Assembly: GCA_900314645.1 (NCBI GenBank)
Contig: OMWB01000003.1
Span: 62,001-126,000 of the forward strand
Direction: 5' to 3'
Length of the DNA stretch: 64,000 nt
From: an uncultured Actinomycetes bacterium
Lineage (GTDB): Bacteria; Actinomycetota; Coriobacteriia; Coriobacteriales; Atopobiaceae
Of this stretch, positions 33,309 to 41,190 are shown piece by piece. A program made the position numbers and the translations under genes. The notes beneath the pieces were generated by a model. It saw nothing but the letters and a program-made list of their open reading frames with translations, made no database searches and was not told the origin of the DNA. How positions within the stretch are numbered: position 1 is the stretch's first letter; each line of letters starts with the position of its first letter.

Positions 33309-34933
33309 CGCCTGAGCAATGTGCGTACCTATCGACGCTGTCGTACACGAAGATATTGCACAACAATCCAAAGCAAGACACGACGCTGGGTGGGTTGCTG
33401 TTCGACCGTAATGGCAACATCAAGAGCGATGTGCTCAATGATGTGCAAACTGGGTACTCTCCCGAGCAGTGGGAGACCTTCCTAAACAACGTCAAGAACG
33501 ATCCGGATCTCTCGAACCTCACCATAGTGAATGTCACCGAGAACTCGGTGGACAAAGGTTCGATGATCACCTTCAAGAACCCTTCCACCCGCGAGGCCGT
33601 CATCACGTACCAGGGGACGGCAGGCCCTGAGGGTTGGGACGAGGACTTCAAGAGTGGCTATAAGCCCATAACTGACAGCCAGCAAAAGGCCATCGATTAC
33701 GCTAATGAGATGACCAAGGAGCTGGACGGCTATTATGTCTACTCGACAGGTCATTCCAAGGGCGCCAACGAGGCCGCTCTCGTGGCAGTGGAGTGCGACG
33801 GCATTGATTCCGCTGTGGCGTTTGATGCTCCAGGCAATGGTGAGGCCTATTTTGACGATCCTGCCCATGCGGCCCGCGCGCGCGACAACTCGTACAAAGT
33901 CACCTACTATAGCAACGAGAACTGTTTCGTCAGCGGCATGAATACCCGCTACGACGCAACCGAGCATTGGCTCAAGTCCGACTACGACGAGTGGACGGGC
34001 ATGGAGGGTCTGAAGGGGATACTCGAGTTCTCACCCATGGCGCATTCTACGCTTTTTCTTTTTGATAGCGGCGTGCTTGAGCACGGAGATGGCTTCAGCC
34101 CCATTGACAATCCCAGTGCGCATGTGACCGAAATCAATAACTTTACCCGTTGGCTCGAGGAGAACCTGCCTCCCGAGGACTGCCAGTATCTGCTTGATGC
34201 TGTCGGAATGCTTGTGGCCCAGGCGACGAGTGGGGAGGACATCATCGAGATTCTCAAGAACCTCGATCCCAAGACGCTTGGCATTCTCTTGGCAACGCTC
34301 CAGGAGTACCCGCGCACGGACCAGCTACTCGACTCGCTGGTCGACGATGGTTGGCTGGACACCGTCTTCGACCGCTACGGTTTGGACGCGGCCAAGGCGA
34401 TGGCCCTCGTGACTGCGGTGTTCGGGGCCCTCCCGGGGCTGGGATGCTTCGTGGGGCTGCTCGCTCTGATGGGGTTGCTGCTAGGCAAGGGATATCTCGA
34501 CTTGGTGGTGGGCTACAGCGAGTGGTGCAAGCTCAAGATGAGGGCGCAACGAGCTTGGGAGGAGGCACGCCGGAAAGCGGTTGAGGGGATCTCAGCGCTG
34601 CTGCATACCCACGACTTCTCTGACCGCGCGCTTTCCGTCCTCGAGGGGCTAGTAAGAAGCTTCAAGAACTCGCCCATACGCTCGCTCTACGAGGCATGGA
34701 AGAAGGTGTACGGCGCCCTGGCATTCTTCACTCACTTGGACCTGCGATTCCTCTCCAACACCATCGACAGCGTGGTGGGGCTGCTAGACGGGGCCATCGA
34801 CACGCTGATGGCCAAGGTGCGGGAAAACTTCCACAGGGCGTGGGAGCTAGACTCAAGCGCGGGGTCGGACGTGACCGACTGCTGCGAGGAGATGGAGGGC
34901 GCGATTATCACGCTGCGCAAGGTGCTGGGATAA
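33305..34933 (+). CDS. Lipase-fold (alpha/beta hydrolase) T7 effector candidate with membrane segment
   Basis: 542 residues. The N-terminal 230 residues match the Mbeg1/class-3-lipase-like hydrolases found in type VII loci: ITYQGTAGPEGW, the nucleophile elbow GHSKG (Ser151), then VAFDAPGNGEAYF, and a later PMAHSTLFLF that could give the His. A hydrophobic stretch at about 365-400 (FGALPGLGCFVGLLALMGLLL) and a long helical C-terminus follow. The last 45 residues recur, decayed, at 38,396-38,536. It is the last gene of the long plus-strand run, overlaps the lipoprotein gene and is closed by a hairpin terminator. Phospholipase toxicity is a hypothesis. Confidence 0.75.
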   Translation: MTPEQCAYLSTLSYTKILHNNPKQDTTLGGLLFDRNGNIKSDVLNDVQTGYSPEQWETFLNNVKNDPDLSNLTIVNVTENSVDKGSMITFKNPSTREAVITYQGTAGPEGWDEDFKSGYKPITDSQQKAIDYANEMTKELDGYYVYSTGHSKGANEAALVAVECDGIDSAVAFDAPGNGEAYFDDPAHAARARDNSYKVTYYSNENCFVSGMNTRYDATEHWLKSDYDEWTGMEGLKGILEFSPMAHSTLFLFDSGVLEHGDGFSPIDNPSAHVTEINNFTRWLEENLPPEDCQYLLDAVGMLVAQATSGEDIIEILKNLDPKTLGILLATLQEYPRTDQLLDSLVDDGWLDTVFDRYGLDAAKAMALVTAVFGALPGLGCFVGLLALMGLLLGKGYLDLVVGYSEWCKLKMRAQRAWEEARRKAVEGISALLHTHDFSDRALSVLEGLVRSFKNSPIRSLYEAWKKVYGALAFFTHLDLRFLSNTIDSVVGLLDGAIDTLMAKVRENFHRAWELDSSAGSDVTDCCEEMEGAIITLRKVLG

Positions 34934-34956
34934 GATCGGCCCCGAGTCAAGAATTA

Positions 34957-34996
34957 AACCGATGGTGGCTGCCCCAGAAGGCGGCCACCATCGGTT
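34957..34996. terminator. Hairpin terminator between convergent effector genes
   Basis: A perfect 13-base stem (AACCGATGGTGGC at 34957-34969 with 34984-34996) sits between the plus-strand lipase gene and the minus-strand lipoprotein gene. A long T-run is lacking, but the stem is strong and placed correctly for both directions. Confidence 0.75.
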
Positions 34997-35016
34997 ATCA
35001 ATCTGATGCGTCGCCC

Positions 35017-35860
35017 TCATCGCTTCCAGGTGACCTCGGGGAGGCCCGAGCCGACGGACACCGGGTCCGGGTCCCCGACGGTGGCCGAGCCGTCCCAGGC
35101 CTGGAGGTCCTCATGGCCGTAGCGCACTTTGAGCCAGCCCGCGACGTCGGCCTCGGTCGGTGCGTCGCCGCGAGAGCGGCGCTTCTGCTTCGAGGACGGG
35201 GTGAGGTACAGCCAGTCCTCGCGCGGGTTGGCCCCGCGCCGCGCGGCGATGAGGCGCATCGACCCGTCGAGCCCCCAGAGGGCCTCCTGGATCCTCGCAC
35301 GGCTATCGCCTCCACGCGCGGCTCGTTGCTGCCGCCGTCGCCCATGTACTCCTCGAGCTGGTCTTCTCTCCACAGCTTTGCGTCCATGCGCGTGTAGAAC
35401 ATGCTCGTCGCGTAGCCTACCGTCGCCTCGTCCTGCTCCAGCACGCGGCGGTACGGCTCCTCGGCGCGCCCCTTGAACAGCCACTGCGAGTAGTTCGACT
35501 CCACGTCGTGGCTAAGCCTCCCGGTCTCGGCCTCGGCGACCACCATCGCCGTGAAGTAGCGCTCGGGGCTCGCGTCGGGAGCCAGGCAGCAGGTGTAGCC
35601 CACCTTGCCCGGGCCGGGTTCGTAGGTGATCGGCTCCACCTCGCCGACGAGGTGGAAGCCCTCGCCGTGGCGCTCCGAGAGCTGCTCGAGGGCCAGGGAG
35701 ATCGCGTCGTCGACGGACTCGACGGTTATGGCGTCGGACATGGTGTTACCTCCGAGGTCGAGGGGGAGGCGGCCGGAGCAGCCGCCTGCGAGCAAGGCGC
35801 CGGGCAGCGTGAGCGCCGCCCGCACGAGACTGCGCCGCGAGGGGCAGGGTACGCGATCTG
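35017..35860. repeat. Direct repeat, copy A (lipoprotein gene)
   Basis: About 840 bases, 85-90% identical by eye to 39,122-39,965, same orientation. Copy A has the 8-base insertion at 35299-35306. Confidence 0.9.
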
Positions 35861-35876
35861 GGCCTGGGATGTGCAT
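35017..35876 (-). pseudogene. Tat-type lipoprotein gene, broken by an 8-base insertion
   Basis: This is a close copy of the intact gene at 39,122-40,012. From ATG 35876 it reads a twin-arginine signal (SRRSLVRAAL then LLAGGC) and continues to about residue 190. Bases 35299-35306 (ACGGCTAT) are extra relative to the intact copy and shift the frame; the correct C-terminus (ending EVTWKR) resumes in another frame and stops at 35017. It directly follows the LXG effector gene (6-base gap), where an immunity gene would sit. A second start with a strong site (GGAGGTAACACC) at 35741 would skip the signal. It may still make a truncated product. Confidence 0.8.
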
Positions 35877-35882
35877 GGTTGG

Positions 35883-37538
35883 CTACCTCTTCCACTCGAT
35901 GTGCAGGACGTCGGCGTCGCTCGACACGGTGATGCCCTTGCTGGGGTCCTCGTTGCTCAGTGCCCTCTCCATGGCTTCCTTTAGCCCCGGGTTGTTGGAG
36001 AAGTCAAGACTGCCTTCGACATAAGTATCTCGCTTCTCGTAGCCAGGCCTTGCATCACCATTATCGCCGAGCGGGATGTCATCGGCATTGAACGACCAGT
36101 AGGTGCTGTCGACGGAGTTCTCGATGTCCACGTCGCCGCGGGAGTGCACGACTACCCTCATGTCGGGCTGGTCGCTGTCAGGAACGGTCTCGTAGGTGGT
36201 GAAGACGCTGCGCACCTGGTCGCGAGAGAGCGTGTCGATGTTCTCGCGAATCTCATCGGCCCCCATGAAGGAGTAGTTGCTTGTCTCTCCTTCGGCAAGC
36301 TTGCGACGGTAGAGGCCGATCTCCCCACCAAAGGCAGACCCAGACCCATATGTTCCGTCCCAGGTCTGCAGGCGGTACTCATAGCCGTCGTACACGAACG
36401 TCGTCACCGTGGTGTCGAGGTCCATCCCGAGTAGGGCCCCGCCCAGCTCCGTGACATCAGCGAAGCCGTTGCGTGCCTGGACGCTGTGTGGAGAGTCGAC
36501 TGAGTAGAAAATATTCCCATCGGAGGTGAAGGAGAGGCCGCCCGTCACGAGCGGGTCGAGCAGTTTGGCAAGTGGGGTGTCCTCAAGTGCGCCATACAGC
36601 TCGATACCCCTCTCCGTGAGGCCCTTGCCGGTGATCAGCTTGCTTGCCTTGTTCGCGCCGGACGTCAACTCGGTCTCCATCTCGAGCACGGTCGGGCCGA
36701 TTGTGGAGAGGAGCCAGAGCACGACGTACTTCTCGTCATCGGTGAGCTCGTCGATTTCTTCCGGCATGCCTGAGGAGAAGACGCAGGTCAGGGCCAGTGC
36801 CAGGAGATCCTGGTAGCGATCTGCCATTTCAGGTCTCAGACCGATGACGTGTCCGTTCTCGTCAAGCACGAGGTAGCGCTCCAACGACTGCCGGTTGCGC
36901 GCCTTCCAATAGTCGTCGTCTTGCTTGGGCGCCCACGAGAGGTCTATGCCGTCCATATCGAAGGAGAGCTTCCCGCCTACGACGCTGACCCTGACTGAAT
37001 TGAGGGCCTGCCGAGACCTCTGGAGCTGCTGGCGCATCGATTGGGTCCGAGCGTAGATCGATGAGTCCCCGAGATACCACATCAGGCCACTCAGGAGTCT
37101 CTGCAGCCCGTTGGCCTCAGTGCGCAGGGCGGAGGCCTGTAGTTGCAGGCCTCGTGCGACAACGGGGTCAACCCAATCTGTGCTGGCCATCTCGTCGAGT
37201 CTGGTCGCCCTCCAACGACGCTCATCGATGATGCCCTGCACGAGGTCGGTGTTGATGAGGCTCCCCAGCGGGATGACGTGAAGGGCGATGCGCTGCTGGT
37301 CGACATGCATGTCCTGGACATAGGTGCAGAGGTAGTCGCGCAGCAGGGTCGTCGCTGGCAGGCGCACTCGAGAGAGGTACTCGCGCAGGGAGTCGAGGGA
37401 AAGCGAGCTGCCGATCGACATGTCGCGTGCCGCATCGCCCAAGATGGCCTCCTGTCGGGTGACGAGGTCAATCTCCCCGTTGGCGGCCTTGAGGTCTTGG
37501 TGGAGCTTCGCCTCCAGCTCAAGCGCTCTGATTATCAA
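35883..37538 (-). CDS. LXG-domain effector with DUF4474-like C-terminus
   Basis: 551 residues, no signal peptide. The N-terminal ~200 residues follow the LXG pattern: long helices with SLDSLREYLSRVRLPATTLL and a later VQGIIDE, as in type VII LXG toxins. The C-terminal region contains FVYDGYEYRLQTWDG, then GGEIGLYRR, typical of DUF4474, whose activity is unknown. Its start overlaps the preceding small gene by 4 bases. The order small helical protein, small helical protein, LXG effector, lipoprotein is that of streptococcal and staphylococcal LXG operons. It is encoded opposite to the main island. Confidence 0.78.
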   Translation of the reverse strand: MIIRALELEAKLHQDLKAANGEIDLVTRQEAILGDAARDMSIGSSLSLDSLREYLSRVRLPATTLLRDYLCTYVQDMHVDQQRIALHVIPLGSLINTDLVQGIIDERRWRATRLDEMASTDWVDPVVARGLQLQASALRTEANGLQRLLSGLMWYLGDSSIYARTQSMRQQLQRSRQALNSVRVSVVGGKLSFDMDGIDLSWAPKQDDDYWKARNRQSLERYLVLDENGHVIGLRPEMADRYQDLLALALTCVFSSGMPEEIDELTDDEKYVVLWLLSTIGPTVLEMETELTSGANKASKLITGKGLTERGIELYGALEDTPLAKLLDPLVTGGLSFTSDGNIFYSVDSPHSVQARNGFADVTELGGALLGMDLDTTVTTFVYDGYEYRLQTWDGTYGSGSAFGGEIGLYRRKLAEGETSNYSFMGADEIRENIDTLSRDQVRSVFTTYETVPDSDQPDMRVVVHSRGDVDIENSVDSTYWSFNADDIPLGDNGDARPGYEKRDTYVEGSLDFSNNPGLKEAMERALSNEDPSKGITVSSDADVLHIEWKR

Positions 37539-37894
37539 CGGTCGTCACCTTCCAAGGACTCGAGCTCTTTTCTGATGCGAGCGCTCTCGTGCTCGAAGCC
37601 CTGTTGGACTTGCTCGAAGAGGCTCCCGATCGATGCGAAGTGCTCGTTGCGAGATTCATCTAACGAGCGAAGTGCCTCAGATCCAAACCCGAGCGCCTCT
37701 CGGTCGTGATCCGCCTGGTCGTAGAGGTACGTCCGGACCGTCGCTTCGAGCTCCCGGTGGAGCTCCGCGCGGTGCCGCAGCGACGAGAGCTCGTCTTCCA
37801 GTTGGCTGCGTCGCGCCTTGCGTGCCGCCTCCCGTTGGGCGCTGCTGCCGTCCGCGTGCTCTTGGGCAGTCATGTGGTCCCTGCTACTATTCAT
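37535..37894 (-). CDS. Lap2-like coiled-coil partner of the LXG effector
   Basis: 119 residues from ATG 37894; the open frame continues upstream, but that part is out of keeping with the family and overlaps the upstream gene on the other reading frame. The protein is a charged coiled coil (RSQLEDELSSLRHRAELHRE, then FEQVQQGFEHESARI), similar in size and position to Lap2/DUF3958 proteins, which bind LXG domains for export. The stop overlaps the LXG effector start by 4 bases. Confidence 0.65.
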   Translation of the reverse strand: MNSSRDHMTAQEHADGSSAQREAARKARRSQLEDELSSLRHRAELHRELEATVRTYLYDQADHDREALGFGSEALRSLDESRNEHFASIGSLFEQVQQGFEHESARIRKELESLEGDDR

Positions 37895-37908
37895 GCGATC
37901 ACCGCGCC

Positions 37909-38190
37909 CTACGAGTCGGACAACTGATTTGCGAGCTCGCGGTCTCGGTCGGCGAAAGAGCTTGCGATTTGCAGGATGGCCGTTTGGTCGCGTTGGGCGG
38001 CCGCGCGATGGGCACGGGCACCGCCGATGTAGGCGGCTGCGCACTCGTCGTGCATGCGTGAGGCGGTGGACCCCGAAACGCTTGAGCAGCTGGAGAACGA
38101 GACGTTGCCGACGGCGAGGTCGTTGGTGGTGATGCGGGAGGCGAAGGCCTGCAGCGTCGGGGGGTTCACCGAAATGGTGGGGGCTGGCAT
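37909..38190 (-). CDS. Lap1-like small partner of the LXG effector
   Basis: 93 residues, AAGGAGCGCC before the ATG. It has Ser/Thr-rich strands early (NVSFSSCSSVSGSTAS), then a helix with alternating Ala (AAAYIGGARAHRAAAQ) and an acidic C-terminus. Size and pattern match the WXG100-like DUF3130/TIGR04197 proteins (Lap1) that open LXG operons. It is the first gene of this minus-strand operon (14-base gap to the next). No family motif is decisive, so the name rests on context. Confidence 0.6.
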   Translation of the reverse strand: MPAPTISVNPPTLQAFASRITTNDLAVGNVSFSSCSSVSGSTASRMHDECAAAYIGGARAHRAAAQRDQTAILQIASSFADRDRELANQLSDS

Positions 38191-38389
38191 GGCGCTCCTT
38201 GGAGGTGTTGCGATGCGGTGCTGGTCTACGTCCCATTTTCGACGAGGGACAAAGGAAATGGTGCCCCTATGTCAAAATCGACTCTCTGGCTGTCAGAACT
38301 AATGGGTGGAGCGGACATTGCCGCGAGTTGGCTGGCATCATCGATGGCATCGAAGATGCCTTGGGGGCGGCCTGGCAGGTGGTACGGGG

Positions 38390-38536
38390 GGCCGAGCCAT
38401 CGACACGCTCATGACCAAGGTGCGGTATAGCTTCCACCGGGCGTGGGAGCTTGACTCGAGCGCGGGGTCGGCCGTGACCGACTGCCGCGAGGGGGTGGAA
38501 GACGCGATCGTCACACTGCGCAAGGTGCTGGGATAA
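38390..38536 (+). pseudogene. Orphan, decayed copy of the lipase-effector C-terminus
   Basis: AIDTLMTKVR and FHRAWELDSSAGS, ending TLRKVLG, match the last 45 residues of the effector at 33,305-34,933 with about 85% base identity over roughly 138 bases, up to and including the stop. The sequence before it (38,192-38,390) has no open frame joined to it and includes a short helical piece in another frame (LAGIIDGIEDALGAAW). It is likely the relic of a second effector gene. The rest of 38,192-38,706 holds no gene that I can support. Confidence 0.7.
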
Positions 38537-38706
38537 GAGGCATGCCGTTCACTCCGCAATTTGATTGGAATGAAGCGCGCTCGATATTACCTTTGACTGG
38601 CTGCTACCGGAATCGGTCGTAGCATCAATTGTCAAGAGGGTTTGAAAGCTGATTCTATAGGTCTTAAGTACTTATTTGTTTGGGAAGAAGATGGTGGTGT
38701 GTAATT

Positions 38707-38991
38707 ATGGTCAAAAAGAGTACTTCCACATCTGATTTGATGCTTAGTATGACAGATGGATTTCGTAATGAAGCAAACAGAATCGATAAGATTATTGGCA
38801 AGATGGATGGTCTTATTGATGAGGATTTCAATACTTGTTTCGCTGACCGTTCCGTCTGGGAGTTTGAGAATATGATAAAGAGCCGTTATGCTTACGTGCG
38901 GACGGACTTCCTGAAGACGAAGTGTCTTGCCAGAGAAGTTGCTCTGGCTCTTGAAAACAACTTTAGTATGCAAAAAGATAATGATGAGTAG
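38707..38991 (+). CDS. Diverged WXG100 paralogue without the W-x-G turn
   Basis: 94 residues from ATG 38707. FRNEANRIDKIIGKMDGLI aligns with YRNEADRVGEVISKMDSLL of the WXG100 protein at 20,089, and total length is almost the same. The turn is changed: where the parent has WEGEA this has CFADRS. The gene is clearly more A/T-rich than its surroundings and has only a weak ribosome site. It ends in a hairpin with the stop in the loop (ATGATGAG-TAG-CTCATCAT, 38,981-38,999). It may be a transferred, diverging or regulatory paralogue. Confidence 0.65.
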   Translation: MVKKSTSTSDLMLSMTDGFRNEANRIDKIIGKMDGLIDEDFNTCFADRSVWEFENMIKSRYAYVRTDFLKTKCLAREVALALENNFSMQKDNDE

Positions 38992-39121
38992 CTCATCATA
39001 GAATAAGCACTTGATAAGTGAAGGCTTGCGAACAGCGAGACATCGGAAGTATCGTAGGTCTATCGAGCGATTGTCTCCTTCGTCACGTATACAGTTACTT
39101 ATATTTGCTGTCCGGTCGCCC

Positions 39122-39965
39122 TCACCGCTTCCAGGTGACCTCGGGGAGGCCCGAGCCGACGTGCGACGGGTCCGGGTCCCCGACGGTGGCCGTCCCGTCC
39201 CAGGCCTGGAGGTCCTCCCTGCCGTAGTGAAAGCCGAGGGTGTCCTCGATGTCCTTGACGTCGGCCTCGGTCAGGGCGTCGCCGTGCGATTCGCGCAGTT
39301 GCTTCGGGGACGCGGTGAGGTACAGCCAGTCCTCGCGCGGGTTGGCCCCGCGCCGCGCGGCGATGAGGCGCATCGACCCGTCGAGCCCCCAGAGGGCCTC
39401 CTGGATCCTCGCCGCCTCCACGCGCGGATCGTTGTGGCCGCCGTCGCCCATGTACTCCTCGAGCTGGTCCTCCCGCCACACCCTCGCGTCCACGCGCGTG
39501 TAGAAAAGGCTCGTCGCGAAGCCGACGGTCGCCTCGTCCCGCTCGAGGACCTGGCGGTACGGCCCCTCGGCGCGCTCCTTGAACAGCCACTGCGAGTAGT
39601 TCGACTCCACGTCGTGGCTAAGCCTCCCGGTCTCCGCCTCGGCGACCACCATCGCCGTGAAGTAGCGCTCGGGACGCGCGTCGGGAGCCAGGCAGAAGTT
39701 GTAGCCCACCTTGCCCGGGCCAGGCTCGTAGGCGTCGTGGTCCACCACGTCGACGAGGTGGAAGCCCTCTCCGTGGCGCTCCGCCAGCTGATCGAGGGCA
39801 AGAGAGACCGCGTCGTCGAAGGACTCGACGGTTATGGCGTCGGACATGGTGTTTCCTCCAAGGTCGAGGTGGAGGCGGCCAGAGCAGCCGCCCGCGAGCA
39901 GGGCGCCGGGCAGCGCGAGCGCCGCCCGCACGAGACTGCGCCGCGAGAGATGGGGCGGGAAGCCA
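39122..39965. repeat. Direct repeat, copy B (lipoprotein gene)
   Basis: Partner of copy A. The pair encloses the LXG operon, the orphan effector tail and the diverged WXG100 gene (about 3.3 kb). Confidence 0.9.
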
Positions 39966-40012
39966 TCCCGCATTCGAGACCGAATGTGACCAATGCCGGC
40001 GTCTGTGCTCAT
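39122..40012 (-). CDS. Tat-type lipoprotein, intact copy of the LXG-linked gene
   Basis: 296 residues. A twin-arginine signal (LSRRSLVRAALALPGALLAG) precedes Cys41. The mature domain (ALDQLAERHGEGFHL, then GKVGYNFCLAPDA, ESNYSQWLF and EVTWKR at the end) equals the broken copy at 35,017 with about 85-90% identity. The start overlaps the upstream lipoprotein gene by 4 bases. An internal ATG at 39847 is preceded by GGAGGAAACACC, a better ribosome site than the outer one, which could yield a 241-residue cytosolic form. Immunity function is inferred from the copy next to the LXG effector. Family unknown. Confidence 0.72.
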   Translation of the reverse strand: MSTDAGIGHIRSRMRDGFPPHLSRRSLVRAALALPGALLAGGCSGRLHLDLGGNTMSDAITVESFDDAVSLALDQLAERHGEGFHLVDVVDHDAYEPGPGKVGYNFCLAPDARPERYFTAMVVAEAETGRLSHDVESNYSQWLFKERAEGPYRQVLERDEATVGFATSLFYTRVDARVWREDQLEEYMGDGGHNDPRVEAARIQEALWGLDGSMRLIAARRGANPREDWLYLTASPKQLRESHGDALTEADVKDIEDTLGFHYGREDLQAWDGTATVGDPDPSHVGSGLPEVTWKR

Positions 40013-40683
40013 TGTTGATAGCTCCTCTCCCAGTCTTCGCCATCAATCGTGATCCCATTCCCGATGGTCTCACTCCCCGATTCGGTCTGCGCCACGATGT
40101 TGGAGGTATCAGAATTGATGATGGCAATCGAGACTTCCCATGAGGTATTGCCGGCTCCAGACAACAGCTGGTGCATGATGCAGAGGTATTCCGTCTGGTA
40201 GATGAAACCCACCATCGCATCGGCGTCCGCGGCCTGGTTGTATGCGTAGCTCAATTGGGTGAAGGTGTCGTCGTAGGAGAACTCGTATCCCTCTTCGCCG
40301 ATGCTCGTGGCGTAGCGCTCCATCTCGGCTCGGGCGTCTGTGAGAAGCTGTTCGGTGTATTCGATCCACCATTGACGGTCCTGCTCGGTGACGGTGAGCA
40401 GAACATGGTAGTCCTCGCCGATGGATCCCTCGTCGGTCAGGTCGACGAAGTGCCCCTCGCCTGATTCGCGGAGGTCATCGATGGGGTACTCGTTGGCATG
40501 CATGGCGATATTCACCACGCGCGTAGGAATATCGATCGTGATGAGCTCGGCCTGATTCTCCTGCTGTGCAGGTGCCGGGCTCTCTGAGGTGGTTGGTCCG
40601 CTCACCGTGCAGCCTGCCAGCATGCAGCATACGAAGGCGGCTGAGGTAGCAACTGCAAGAATGCGTTTGCTTAGGCAGCGCAT
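40009..40683 (-). CDS. Lipoprotein of unknown function
   Basis: 224 residues from ATG 40683 (AGGAGG 12 bases before). A signal sequence (ILAVATSAAFVCCMLAGC) ends in a canonical LAGC lipobox at about residue 25, then a Pro/Ser/Gln linker. The mature domain is acidic with EDYHVLLTVTEQDRQWWIEY. It is the first gene of a two-gene unit with the Tat-type lipoprotein. No known family was recognised. Gene position beside a duplicated immunity-like gene suggests an orphan immunity cassette. Confidence 0.65.
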   Translation of the reverse strand: MRCLSKRILAVATSAAFVCCMLAGCTVSGPTTSESPAPAQQENQAELITIDIPTRVVNIAMHANEYPIDDLRESGEGHFVDLTDEGSIGEDYHVLLTVTEQDRQWWIEYTEQLLTDARAEMERYATSIGEEGYEFSYDDTFTQLSYAYNQAADADAMVGFIYQTEYLCIMHQLLSGAGNTSWEVSIAIINSDTSNIVAQTESGSETIGNGITIDGEDWERSYQQ

Positions 40684-40794
40684 AGGACGGTCGAACCTCC
40701 TTCGGGGACAGGAATCAGGACTATATCCGCGATACACCTATGATAGTAACGCGACTCCATTCGTAGCAGTTCGTTTCATTGTCTGTGACATGTC

Positions 40795-40887
40795 GTGCTA
40801 GGCGAGGGGCTCACGTTCCCCGCTGCAACACTCCTCGGGGTGGTCTGACTGACCGACTACGGCTGGGGATACTTCGCCAAAAGTAGC
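40795..40887 (+). pseudogene. Decayed C-terminus of a CmpB-like membrane protein
   Basis: LGEGLTFPAATLLGVV, a stop, then LTDYGWGYFAKS matches the end of the intact protein at 6042-6611 (VGEGLAFPPTALLGAV, LADYIWGYFVKG). Only these last ~28 codons survive. Two copies of this tail bracket the whole secretion island. Confidence 0.75.
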
Positions 40888-40919
40888 GCGGCGCCCACCC
40901 ATCGGAGAGGCGCCGCGCT
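40885..40919 (+). terminator. Hairpin after the CmpB-like remnant
   Basis: An 11-base stem (AGCGCGGCGCC at 40885-40895 with 40909-40919) and 13-base loop, followed by TTGTCT. It is probably the former terminator of the decayed gene. Confidence 0.55.
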
Positions 40920-40927
40920 TGTCTATG

Positions 40928-41053
40928 ATGAGGCACAGCCGAGACCTGGACACGCTGCTTGTCATCATGAGCTGGATTGACCAAGGCATGCCGGAGACCC
41001 CCGAGGAGCTTGCGGGAATCATTGACACACTGTACTATCGCCGCAACTTCTAA
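40928..41053 (+). CDS. Possible small protein of 41 residues
   Basis: From ATG 40928 (or the ATG 3 bases earlier) it reads MRHSRDLDTLLVIMSW, then IDQGMPETPEELAGII and ends YYRRNF. Composition looks protein-like and helical, but no ribosome site is evident and it may be a fragment of a lost gene between the CmpB remnant and the ROK kinase. No family was recognised. Confidence 0.3.
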   Translation: MRHSRDLDTLLVIMSWIDQGMPETPEELAGIIDTLYYRRNF

Positions 41054-41129
41054 GCACCCGCTGCACGTTGGGAAAGAGAGGGGCCAACGTATACAGGGCG
41101 ATGAGTTCCTCCTATGGATGTGACAGTCC

Positions 41130-41155
41130 TTGACACATCCGATATGACGTATAAA
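41130..41155 (+). promoter_or_regulatory. Possible promoter of the ROK kinase gene
   Basis: TTGACA (41130-41135, consensus) and TATAAA (41150-41155) are 14 bases apart, short of the ideal 17. They lie 36 bases before the ROK start, after a GTGACAG direct-repeat-like word that could bind a regulator. Confidence 0.35.
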
Positions 41156-41190
41156 AGGAAGCATATCCAACCAACAACGGGGGAGGCACC

